Source: Gaiellasilicea sp046594445
Lineage (GTDB): Bacteria; Actinomycetota; Thermoleophilia; Gaiellales; Gaiellaceae
NCBI GenBank assembly: GCA_046594445.1
Contig: JBKJSM010000101.1
Location: 1-27,269, forward strand
DNA length: 27,269 bases
Direction of reading: 5' to 3'
A program made the translations under genes and the position numbers. The notes under the pieces are model-generated. The model was not told where the DNA came from, ran no database searches, and saw nothing but the letters and a program-made list of their open reading frames with translations. Each line of letters opens with the position of its first letter. The first letter of the stretch is position 1. This document shows positions 15,080 to 22,834 of this stretch, piece by piece.

Positions 15080-16416
15080 GCCTGGTCGAACGGATTTGGG
15101 CGCGCGACGCTTCGGTCTGGACCAACTCGGGCGAGGACCGCTGGCTCGGCTGGCTCGACGTCGTCACGCGGATCGCGCCGCACGTCGACGAGCTGAACGC
15201 GTTCGCGGAGGCGGCCACCGACCAGTTCCACGACTGCGTGCTGCTCGGCATGGGCGGCTCGTCGCTCGCGCCCGAGGTGCTGCGCCGAACGTTCAACGTC
15301 GAGTCGTTCCACGTTCTCGACACCACGCATCCCGAGGCGATCCGGCGGCTCGAGAAGAGCCTCGACCTGGAGCGGACGCTCTTCCTCGCGTCGTCGAAGT
15401 CGGGCTCGACGATCGAGACGCGGTCGCACCTGGAGTACTTCTGGGAGCGCACCGGCGGGCGGGGGGCGCAGTTCGCCGCAATCACGGATCCCGGCTCCGA
15501 CCTCGACGACCTGGCGCACGAGCGCGGCTTCCGCGCGGTCTTTCCCGGCGAGCCGGAGATCGGCGGCCGTTACTCGGCGCTCTCGATGTTCGGGATGGTG
15601 CCCGCCGCCCTGATGGGAGTCGAGCTCGGGCATTTCCTGCAGGTCGCCGCCGAGATGACGGTCGCCTGCCACGGCGAGGACGGCAACCCCGGCCTGGAGC
15701 TCGGACTCCGGCTCGCCGAGGGCTGGCAGGCCGGCCGCGACAAGGTCTGCATCGACGAGAGCCACACCGGCTTTGGCCTCTGGGCTGAGCAGCTGGTCGC
15801 GGAATCGACCGGGAAGCAGGGCAAGGGGCTCGTCCCCGTGCCGGGGGAGCCGGCCGAGGGGCCTGACCGGCAGCGCGGCGAGGTGGAGATCGTCGACCGC
15901 TACGACCTGGCGGGAGAGCTCTATCGCTGGGAGTTCGCGACGGCGGTGGCGGGGCACGTGCTCGGGATCAACCCGTTCGACCAGCCGGACGTGCAGGCGG
16001 CGAAGGACAAGACGAGCGAGGTGCTGGCCTCGGACGAGCCCGACCTCTCCCCGCGCGGATCGCTGGAAGAGCTGCTCGCGCAGGCCGACGAGGGCGACTA
16101 CGTGTGCATCCAGGCCTTCATCGACCCCGCACGCGAGGAGGAGCTGGAACCGCTCCTCGCGCGTGTGCGCGGCACGGGCTGCGTCGTCACGCACGGGCTC
16201 GGCCCCCGCTATCTGCACTCGACCGGCCAGCTGCACAAGGGCGGCCCGAACACCGGCCTGTTCGTCCAGGTCGTGGACGAGACCGGTGCCGAGCTGCCGA
16301 TCCCCGGTCGCGATTTCGGCTTCGGACGGCTGATCCGCTCGCAGGCCGCAGGCGACTTGGCCGCGCTCGAGGAACAGGGCAGGCGGGCGATCCGACTACG
16401 ACTGGAGGAGATCTGA
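15076..16416 (+). CDS. pgi: Glucose-6-phosphate isomerase, transaldolase-linked type
   Basis: A 446-residue protein with two SIS-fold sugar-isomerase halves. Visible motifs: CVLLGMGGSSLAPEVLRRTF, the phosphate loop ASSKSGSTIETRSHLEYFW, the PGI-like GGRYSALSMFGMVPAALMG, and near the C-terminus LHSTGQLHKGGPNTGLFVQV. It is shorter than E. coli PGI (about 550) and most like the PGI half of bifunctional transaldolase/PGI proteins. It would interconvert glucose 6-phosphate and fructose 6-phosphate, closing the loop between the oxidative and non-oxidative branches. GTG 15076 overlaps the tal stop (GTGA) and is chosen because the conserved sequence begins there. Confidence 0.88.
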   Translation: MSLVERIWARDASVWTNSGEDRWLGWLDVVTRIAPHVDELNAFAEAATDQFHDCVLLGMGGSSLAPEVLRRTFNVESFHVLDTTHPEAIRRLEKSLDLERTLFLASSKSGSTIETRSHLEYFWERTGGRGAQFAAITDPGSDLDDLAHERGFRAVFPGEPEIGGRYSALSMFGMVPAALMGVELGHFLQVAAEMTVACHGEDGNPGLELGLRLAEGWQAGRDKVCIDESHTGFGLWAEQLVAESTGKQGKGLVPVPGEPAEGPDRQRGEVEIVDRYDLAGELYRWEFATAVAGHVLGINPFDQPDVQAAKDKTSEVLASDEPDLSPRGSLEELLAQADEGDYVCIQAFIDPAREEELEPLLARVRGTGCVVTHGLGPRYLHSTGQLHKGGPNTGLFVQVVDETGAELPIPGRDFGFGRLIRSQAAGDLAALEEQGRRAIRLRLEEI

Positions 16417-17315
16417 TGCAGCTGGGAATGGTCGGCCTCGGCCGGATGGGCTCGGGGATGACGAAGCGGTTGCAGGCTCACGGGCACGAGGTGAAGACCT
16501 ACGACCCGAACGTGAAGTCGACGGCGAAGACTCTGGGGGCGCTCGCGAAGCAGCTCGAGGCACCGCGTCACGTCTGGATGATGGTGCCGTCCGGGAAGAT
16601 CACCGAGGACACGTTCCAGAAGCTGCTGCGCGTGCTGGAGCCCGGCGACACGATCGTCGACGGCGGCAACTCGAACTTCCGCGACTCGCAGCGCCGCTAC
16701 AAGGAGGCGCGCAAGCAGAAGGTCTCCTTCGTCGACATCGGCGTCTCCGGCGGCATCTGGGGCCTCGAAGTCGGCTTTTGCCTGATGGCGGGCGGCGACA
16801 AGGCGCCGCTCAAGCGGCTGCGGCCCATCTGCGAGGCGCTCGCGCCGGAGAACGGCTACGCGCACGTCGGCGCGTCCGGCGCAGGCCATTTCACGAAGAT
16901 GGTCCACAACGGGATCGAGTACGGCCTGATGCAGGCGTACGCGGAAGGGTTCGAGCTGATGTTCCACTCCGAGTTCGAGCTCGACCTGAGCGAGATCGCC
17001 GGCATCTGGCGCTACGGGTCCGTCGTGCGCTCCTGGCTGCTCGAGCTGCTCTGCCAGGCGCTCGAGACGCACGGCGACAAGCTGGACGACATCGCCCCGT
17101 ACGTGGAGGACTCGGGCGAGGGACGCTGGACGATCAACGAGGCGATCAACGCGAACGTACCGCTGCCGGCGATCACTTCCGCGTTGTACGCGCGCTTCGC
17201 GTCGCGCCGCGAGATCGACTTCTCAGCGAAGGTGCAGGCGGCGCTGCGCAACCAGTTCGGCGGGCACGCGGTCAAGGCGGTCAAGGCGGCGAAAGCGGAC
17301 AAGGACGCGCGGTGA
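16416..17315 (+). CDS. gnd: 6-phosphogluconate dehydrogenase, short decarboxylating form
   Basis: The 299-residue protein oxidises and decarboxylates 6-phosphogluconate to ribulose 5-phosphate. The Rossmann start MQLGMVGLGRMGSGM binds NAD(P). TIVDGGNSNFRDSQRR and VDIGVSGGIWGLEVGFCLMAGG form the substrate site. The catalytic lysine lies in GAGHFTKMVHNGIEYGLMQAY. About 300 residues is the short single-helical-domain form (GndA/YqeC type) rather than the 470-residue form; short forms often prefer NAD, but cofactor choice cannot be read safely here. ATG 16416 shares one base with the pgi stop (TGATG), with GGAGGAG upstream as the ribosome site. Confidence 0.93.
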   Translation: MQLGMVGLGRMGSGMTKRLQAHGHEVKTYDPNVKSTAKTLGALAKQLEAPRHVWMMVPSGKITEDTFQKLLRVLEPGDTIVDGGNSNFRDSQRRYKEARKQKVSFVDIGVSGGIWGLEVGFCLMAGGDKAPLKRLRPICEALAPENGYAHVGASGAGHFTKMVHNGIEYGLMQAYAEGFELMFHSEFELDLSEIAGIWRYGSVVRSWLLELLCQALETHGDKLDDIAPYVEDSGEGRWTINEAINANVPLPAITSALYARFASRREIDFSAKVQAALRNQFGGHAVKAVKAAKADKDAR

Positions 17316-18817
17316 CCGAGGCGGAGAACCCGCTCGTCGAAGGGCTGCGGCTTAGGCGCAACCCCGACTCGTGCGTGCTCGTGATCTTCGGCGCCTCCGG
17401 CGACCTGACCCGGAGGAAGCTCTTCCCGGCCCTCTACTCACTTGCCGCGAGACAGCTTCTGCCGGAGCGGTTCGGGATCGTCGGGGTGGCCCGCACGGAG
17501 CAGACGACGAAGCAGTGGGTGGCCGAAATGAAGCAGGCGGTCGCCGAGCACGGGCGGGACGAGCTGCGAGCGGACGTCTGGAAGGAGCTGGCGTCCGCGA
17601 TGCGCTATGTCGCCACCGACTTCGCCGACGACGCGGGTGAGGACAAGATCGTCGAGGTGCTGCGGGAGCTCGACGAGCAGCGCGGCACCGGCAGCAACCG
17701 CGTCTACTACCTCGCAGTCCCGCCGGTCGCCTTCGAGACGATCGTCACCGAGCTCGGCGAAAGGCGCAGCGGCGAGGGGTGGACGCGGCTGATCGTCGAG
17801 AAGCCCTTCGGGCAGGATCGCGAGTCCGCGCGCCGGCTGAACGAGATGCTGCTCGCGTACTTCTCCGAGGACGAGATCTACCGGATCGACCACTACCTGG
17901 GCAAGGAGACGGTCCAGAACATGATGGCGCTGCGGTTCGCGAACGGGATCTTCGAGCCGATCTGGAACCGCCAGTTCATCGACCACGTCCAGATCACCGT
18001 GGCCGAGTCGATCGGGATCGAGGGTCGTGCAGCCTTCTACGAGCAAGCGGGCGTGATCCGCGACATCTTCCAGAACCATCTGCTACAGCTCGTCGCGCTG
18101 ACCGCGATGGAGCCGCCGATCGACTTCACCGCCGACTCGGTGCGAAACGAGAAGGTGAAGGTGCTGCGTTCGCTGCACACGCCCGGGCCGAAGTCGGTCG
18201 TGCGCGGACAGTACGGGCGCGGCTTCGTCGAGGGCGAGGAAGAGCCGGGCTATCGCGAGGAGGACGGGGTCGCGAGCGACTCGTCCACCGAGACGTACGT
18301 CGCCGCCAAGCTCTACGTCGACAACTGGCGCTGGGCGGACACGCCGTTCTACGTGCGCGCCGGCAAGCGGATGGCGCGCCGCGAGACGACGATCGCGATT
18401 CAGTTCCAGCGCGCGCCGCACCCGCCGTTCGCGGAGATCGCCGGCGACGGGCTGCGGCCGAATGTGCTCCTGATCCACGTGCAGCCGGATGAGGGCGTCT
18501 CGCTGGCAATCGGCGCAAAGGTTCCGGGCGCGGGCATGTCGATCCGCACCGTGAACATGGACTTCCTCTACGGCGGCGCCTTCCGGACCGGCCTGCCGGA
18601 GGCATACGAGCGGCTGATCCTCGATGCGATGCTCGGCGACGCGACGCTCTTCACGCGCGCGGACGAGGTCGACGAGCAATGGGCGCTCGTCGACTCGATC
18701 ATCGCGGCCTGGAAGCGCGATCGCACGTCGTTCCCAAACTACGAGGCCGGTTCGTGGGGGCCGCGCACCGGCGACGATCTGCTCCACCGCGACGGCCGCA
18801 GCTGGCGCCGGCACTAA
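17312..18817 (+). CDS. zwf: Glucose-6-phosphate 1-dehydrogenase
   Basis: The 501-residue enzyme performs the first, NADP-linked oxidation of the pentose-phosphate pathway. Marks: the coenzyme loop IFGASGDLTRRKLFPALYSL, EKPFGQD, the active-site signature RIDHYLGKETVQN with the catalytic His, and the C-terminal domain segments FYVRAGKRMARRETTIAIQF and YERLILDAMLGD. Length is standard. GTG 17312 overlaps the gnd stop (GTGA). The following opcA gene supplies its assembly factor, so the product is probably the OpcA-dependent type known from actinobacteria and cyanobacteria. The product is 6-phosphogluconolactone; no lactonase gene is in this operon. Confidence 0.96.
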   Translation: MTEAENPLVEGLRLRRNPDSCVLVIFGASGDLTRRKLFPALYSLAARQLLPERFGIVGVARTEQTTKQWVAEMKQAVAEHGRDELRADVWKELASAMRYVATDFADDAGEDKIVEVLRELDEQRGTGSNRVYYLAVPPVAFETIVTELGERRSGEGWTRLIVEKPFGQDRESARRLNEMLLAYFSEDEIYRIDHYLGKETVQNMMALRFANGIFEPIWNRQFIDHVQITVAESIGIEGRAAFYEQAGVIRDIFQNHLLQLVALTAMEPPIDFTADSVRNEKVKVLRSLHTPGPKSVVRGQYGRGFVEGEEEPGYREEDGVASDSSTETYVAAKLYVDNWRWADTPFYVRAGKRMARRETTIAIQFQRAPHPPFAEIAGDGLRPNVLLIHVQPDEGVSLAIGAKVPGAGMSIRTVNMDFLYGGAFRTGLPEAYERLILDAMLGDATLFTRADEVDEQWALVDSIIAAWKRDRTSFPNYEAGSWGPRTGDDLLHRDGRSWRRH

Positions 18818-19653
18818 TGGCCGGCGTCGTCGCAGAGGTCGAGCAGCGGCTGGCGGAACTCCGCTCGGACGATCAGAACTCGGGCACGAGGACGAGCGTG
18901 ATGACGCACATCGCCTGGGCGCCGCCCGAGTGGGCGAACGCCGCTCGCCGCACGCTCGCGGGCCTCGAGGAGCTCCACCCGTCGAGGGCGATCCTGCTCT
19001 TCCCCGACCCGAAACGGCGCGACTCGATCGACGTGAACGTGGCGCTGCGCTGCTTCCGGATTCCCGGTTCGAGCCGGCAGGTGTGCTCGGAGGTGATTGA
19101 GCTCCGCCTCGGCGGCAAGCGTGCCCGGGCGCCGGCGTCGATCGTGCAGCCGCTCCTGATCGCCGACCTGCCCACGTTCTGCCGGTGGCGCGGGCTGCCG
19201 CCCTGGGGCGAGCCCGAGCTCGAGCAGCTCGTCGACGTCTGCGACCGCCTCGTCGTCGACTCAGGGGAGTGGCGCGGCCTCGCGCGCGCCTACGTCGAGC
19301 TGGCGAAGCATTTCGACCGGATTGCCGTCTCCGACATCGTCTGGGGCCGAGCGGTGGGCTGGCGCGGCCGGATCGCGGCCGAGTGGCCCGAGGTCCGCCA
19401 GGTGAAGCGGCTCTCCGTGACCGGGCCGAAGGCGGACGCGCTTCTGCTTGCCGGCTGGCTCCGCTCCCGGCTGCGCAAGCAGGTGCAGCTGACACATCGC
19501 GCGGCGGAGCGCATCGAGCGCGTGGCGATCGACGGCGAGCCGGTTGCGCCGCCCGTCGGCGGCCCGCCGAGCGCGAGCGACCTGCTATCCGCCGAGCTCG
19601 ATCAGTTCGGCCGCGACCCGATCTACGAAGCGGCCGTTACAGCAGCTCGCTGA
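18817..19653 (+). CDS. opcA: Glucose-6-phosphate dehydrogenase assembly protein OpcA
   Basis: A 278-residue protein that binds glucose-6-phosphate dehydrogenase and promotes its active oligomer, known in actinobacteria and cyanobacteria. It shows the family layout: an N-terminal segment with RTSVMTHIAWAPPEW, then ELHPSRAILLFPDPK, a middle stretch SEVIELRLGG and QPLLIADLPTFCRWRG, and the C-terminal region DRIAVSDIVWGRAVGWRGRIA and KADALLLAGWLRSRL. ATG 18817 shares one base with the zwf stop (TAATG). It is the last gene of the operon and its final 17 bp overlap the convergent hisN gene. Confidence 0.9.
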   Translation: MAGVVAEVEQRLAELRSDDQNSGTRTSVMTHIAWAPPEWANAARRTLAGLEELHPSRAILLFPDPKRRDSIDVNVALRCFRIPGSSRQVCSEVIELRLGGKRARAPASIVQPLLIADLPTFCRWRGLPPWGEPELEQLVDVCDRLVVDSGEWRGLARAYVELAKHFDRIAVSDIVWGRAVGWRGRIAAEWPEVRQVKRLSVTGPKADALLLAGWLRSRLRKQVQLTHRAAERIERVAIDGEPVAPPVGGPPSASDLLSAELDQFGRDPIYEAAVTAAR

Positions 19654-20308
19654 CTCCTAGGCGGCCGTTCGAGGAGACACGGCCGTCGAAGCGGCCGCCC
19701 GCTTCCTCGACAATCACGGCGACAGCGGCCTGGTCCCAGATCGCGAGCCCGGGAGCGTCGACAGCGACCTCGGCCGCGCCCTCGGCGACCAGCATGTGCG
19801 CCCAGAAGTCGCCGAGCCCGCGCACGTGCCAGGCTGCGAAGGCGCGCTCGGGCACCGGCCGGTCGAGCGCGAACAGGAGCGTCGCGTCCTCGATGCGGTC
19901 GATCGCCGAGACGCTGATCGGCTCCCCGTTCGCAAACGCGCCACTGCCGCGCACCGCCCACCAGCGCCGGCCGAGCGCGGGCGCCGAGACGACGCCCACT
20001 CGGTCCCGGAAGGCGATCAGCGTCGCCCAGATTGGGATTCCGCGCGTGTAGTTGCGGGTGCCGTCGATCGGGTCGATGATCCAGCCGCTGCGGTCGTCGC
20101 CGCCCTCCTCCTCGCCCAACACTGGCTCGCCGGGGCGCTCGCGCTCGAGGCGCGCCCGCAAGGCCGACTCGACGGCGCGGTCCGCCTCGGAGACCGGTGT
20201 CAGGTCGGGCTTCGTCTCGACGTGGAGATCGAGCGAGCGGAAGCGCGCGAGTGAGATCGCGTCGGCGTCGTCGGCGAGCGAGAGGGCAAGCTCGAGGTCG
20301 TGGCTCAC
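19637..20308 (-). CDS. hisN: Inositol monophosphatase-family phosphatase, probably histidinol-phosphatase
   Basis: A 223-residue Mg-dependent phosphatase of the IMPase superfamily. Metal ligands are in GEEEG (65-69), DPIDGTRNY (79-87) and LAIWDQAA near residue 190. WIIDPIDGTRNYTRGIPIWA and GLGDFWAHMLVAEGAAEVAVD most resemble actinobacterial HisN, which removes phosphate from histidinol phosphate in histidine synthesis. No other his gene is nearby, so inositol or another sugar phosphate remains possible. The protein is some 30-40 residues shorter than typical, mostly at the C-terminus. The start is GTG 20308, 7 nt after a TAAGGT -10 box, hence probably leaderless. Its 3' end overlaps opcA. Confidence 0.8.
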   Translation of the reverse strand: MSHDLELALSLADDADAISLARFRSLDLHVETKPDLTPVSEADRAVESALRARLERERPGEPVLGEEEGGDDRSGWIIDPIDGTRNYTRGIPIWATLIAFRDRVGVVSAPALGRRWWAVRGSGAFANGEPISVSAIDRIEDATLLFALDRPVPERAFAAWHVRGLGDFWAHMLVAEGAAEVAVDAPGLAIWDQAAVAVIVEEAGGRFDGRVSSNGRLGVSELL

Positions 20309-20315
20309 AGCTGCG

Positions 20316-20321
20316 ACCTTA
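20316..20321 (-). promoter_or_regulatory. -10 box of hisN (leaderless)
   Basis: On the minus strand the hexamer is TAAGGT, ending 7 nt before GTG 20308. No Shine-Dalgarno sequence lies between. The upstream minus-strand gene stops at 20330, only 21 bp from the hisN start, so hisN probably has its own promoter within that gap. Confidence 0.5.
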
Positions 20322-20329
20322 CGGTGCGG

Positions 20330-22792
20330 CTACCTCGTGAAGCGGAGGGTGCGTGCCGCCGAGGCGAAGCGGACGGCGTCAGCGCCACGCCTGCTTTCGG
20401 TACCTGCGAACGTCAGCGCATACGTGGTGTTCCGGTGCTGGAGCAGATAGAGCACCGTGGCCCGCCCGGAGGTGGTCGCCGTGCAGCGGATCCCCGCTCC
20501 GGCAGGGAGCGAGATCCGGGCGCAGTTCGCCGCGCCGGCTCCGTTCGCGGCGGCGATGGCCCTTTGCACCCAGGCGTTGTGCGAGAGGACAGCGCTGTCG
20601 GGCGAGGTCTGGACGAAGAGTGCTGCACGCCCGCCTTCGTATGCTGAGAGCCGAAGCTTCGAGCCGCGGCCTCCGAAGGGGTGGAACGAGCCTGCCGCCG
20701 CCGATGCAGTTCCGCGCCCGGCACGGAACGACGAGGGAACCTTGATCGAGTACCCGGCCGAGGCGGAGGTGAGCGTCCGGATCTTCTCCCCGACGGTGTC
20801 CGTGCCGCGACCGACAACTGCGAAAGTCGGCCGGGTCGCGACGATCTGCTGCGGATCGGACCAGGACATTGCCTGCGCTCCTGTGGGCAGCGAATAGTCG
20901 TAGCCGCGCACGCGGTAGTACCATGTGCCGGGTGCGAGCGGGAGCACCGCCGAGGTGTTCAGCGTCATGATCCCGAGGGCGTTGCTGGCCGGGTCGGTTT
21001 CCGCAACGAACGGGCTGCGCTTCTTGCTCCACTGGACGGCATAGGCCTCGGCGCCGAGCGCGGTCTCCCAGGCGACGAGCGGTGAGCCGTAAAACGACGG
21101 CCGGCCGACTGCGGACGCAAGCCTGCCCTTCGGGGTCAGGCCGGAGGCGAACGCCTCGCCGCCGCCGGTCAGCGCGGGCCCGCTCTCCTTGCCGAAGCGA
21201 AGTACGCGACCGGCTGCGCAGGTGTCCTGCGCGAGCTCGGCATCGCGATACTGGATGTTGCCGGAGGTACGAACGATCGGCTCTCCGGCACCATGGCCAT
21301 TCTTGAGCGGTGCCGCGACGGTGATCGTTGTCCCGGCGATCGCAGTGATCGTGACGGACTCGCTGTTGCCGGAGTTGCCGACCAGGATCGCGTCGCCGAC
21401 CGCGAAACCGGTCGGGTCGCCGACCGGCAGCGACGTGCCGCCGAGTACACCGCCCGCGCCGGCCAGGTTCGTCGAGAGCGCATCCGGGATCCTTGCTTCC
21501 ACGCCGACGACGGTCCAGTAGTAGCCACCGCCGTTCGACCAGTCCGTATCCCAGAGAGCGATTGGAGGCCCGAAATCCGCCTTTGCGGAGATCAACTGGA
21601 TGACGGCGCCGGGCTTCCCTGCCACCGGCGCGCTCGCCGGCGATCCCGTGCTCGGCGGGGTGGCGGGTGCAGCCGCGGCCGTGGACGGAGCGCTGGCCGC
21701 CGTTCCGGCCGGCAGACCGAGGGTCGCGGCCGTGTCCGGAAGCGATTCGTTGCCGACGATCTTCTCCATGTCAGCAGCGAAGCTCGTGCCCTCGTCGCCG
21801 TCGGGGAGGTAGGCGGTACGCGCGGTCGCGATCGCGGCGGCGGTGCGCGGCAGCGCGAGTGGCCCACTCGTCCGTGGCGCGAACGCGGGGCTGCCGACGA
21901 TGGCGCTCGAATAGACACGGTTGACGCACTGCTTGTCCGTGAAGACATGGACACGGTAGAGCTCGGCAGCGGCACCCGCTGTGAGTGCATTGCCGCCGAA
22001 GACGAAGGCGGGTGTCAGGCGGTGTGCGGGATCCGAGGTCTTGCCGGAGGAAACCACGTCGGAGACCGTCGCCGACGGCTTCAGCGGCCCGACCGCGAAC
22101 GGCGGGTTGACCGAGCTGTAGACGGGGCTCCACGGCCCGTAACCGACCGCGGGCAGGCCATTGGTGCGGCCGTTGTAGTCGTAGCGCATCGCCCGGATCC
22201 GCCAGCGCACGGTGCTGAGCCAGGGGGCCGCCTGGTGAAAGGTGTAGAACTCCCGCTGGTCGACGACGTTCGTGGTCGTGACCACCATCTTCGGCAGATC
22301 GACGAACCACACCTGATAGGCGACCGCGCCGTCCACGGAGCTCCAGCGCAGCAGGCCGGGGTAGCTCGGAAGCGGCTTCGCAACCGCGGGCGGCTCGATG
22401 TCGAACCCGAACGGGGCGCTCCACGTCGTCGTCGTCTCGTCGGTCACCGCCCGTACGCGGGCGTAGAGGGCGTGCGGCGTGCCCGTGATCCAGGGCAGTG
22501 TCAGCGCAGGCGCCGCGACCGGTGTCATCAGGCTCGTGTCGGAGAAGATGATGCCGCTCTCCCGGAACGCACTGCTCGTGGAGAGCTGGAACTCGTAGCG
22601 CTGAGCACCGCGGACCGGGTTCCAGGCAAATGCCGGCGTGCGCGAGAAGGAGGCGCTCCGCGGCTCGTCGACACGCAGCAGGAACGCCTTCAGGCCGCTC
22701 GGCGCGGCAGGGGCGACATCGGTCCGCGCCTGAACGCTGCCGGTGACGACCAGCGCGAGGAGGCAAACGGATACAAGACGGACGGCGAGCAT
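20330..22792 (-). CDS. Large secreted protein with fibronectin III-like domains, function unknown
   Basis: An 820-residue protein with a signal peptide (MLAVRLVSVCLLALVVTGSVQA) and no later membrane helix, so probably exported. It has beta-sandwich units resembling fibronectin type III: about 50-135 (TPAFAWNPVRGAQRYEFQLS to TTTWSAPFGF), about 145-230 (LLRWSSVDGAVAYQVWFVD to GPWSPVYSS) and about 565-655 (PLVAWETALGAEAYAVQWS to AMSWSDPQQIV). A Ala/Pro/Ser linker lies at about 362-395. A small repeat-like beta unit (454-506, VGDPTGFAVGDAILVG) is placed between. The C-terminal part (679-820, from GYSIKVPSSFR) may be a PsbP/DUF1795-like fold, which is a guess. No catalytic motif is seen. It may bind surface polymers. 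ATG 22792 follows AAGGGA. Confidence 0.75.
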   Translation of the reverse strand: MLAVRLVSVCLLALVVTGSVQARTDVAPAAPSGLKAFLLRVDEPRSASFSRTPAFAWNPVRGAQRYEFQLSTSSAFRESGIIFSDTSLMTPVAAPALTLPWITGTPHALYARVRAVTDETTTTWSAPFGFDIEPPAVAKPLPSYPGLLRWSSVDGAVAYQVWFVDLPKMVVTTTNVVDQREFYTFHQAAPWLSTVRWRIRAMRYDYNGRTNGLPAVGYGPWSPVYSSVNPPFAVGPLKPSATVSDVVSSGKTSDPAHRLTPAFVFGGNALTAGAAAELYRVHVFTDKQCVNRVYSSAIVGSPAFAPRTSGPLALPRTAAAIATARTAYLPDGDEGTSFAADMEKIVGNESLPDTAATLGLPAGTAASAPSTAAAAPATPPSTGSPASAPVAGKPGAVIQLISAKADFGPPIALWDTDWSNGGGYYWTVVGVEARIPDALSTNLAGAGGVLGGTSLPVGDPTGFAVGDAILVGNSGNSESVTITAIAGTTITVAAPLKNGHGAGEPIVRTSGNIQYRDAELAQDTCAAGRVLRFGKESGPALTGGGEAFASGLTPKGRLASAVGRPSFYGSPLVAWETALGAEAYAVQWSKKRSPFVAETDPASNALGIMTLNTSAVLPLAPGTWYYRVRGYDYSLPTGAQAMSWSDPQQIVATRPTFAVVGRGTDTVGEKIRTLTSASAGYSIKVPSSFRAGRGTASAAAGSFHPFGGRGSKLRLSAYEGGRAALFVQTSPDSAVLSHNAWVQRAIAAANGAGAANCARISLPAGAGIRCTATTSGRATVLYLLQHRNTTYALTFAGTESRRGADAVRFASAARTLRFTR

Positions 22793-22807
22793 CGTCCCTT
22801 CTGTCTT

Positions 22808-22830
22808 CGGCCGGAGAACGAGTCCGGCCG
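22808..22830 (-). terminator. Hairpin between the amidase and the secreted-protein gene
   Basis: A perfect 8-bp stem (CGGCCGGA with TCCGGCCG, 7-nt loop) fills the 42-bp gap after the amidase stop, reading along the minus strand. There is no T tract, so it may end amidase transcripts only weakly or protect their 3' end. Confidence 0.35.
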
Positions 22831-22834
22831 TCCC

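Noticed and set aside
14965..16236. 423-codon minus-strand frame opposite pgi and tal
   Set aside because: Antisense shadow with no recognisable domain; the plus-strand genes carry clear motifs.
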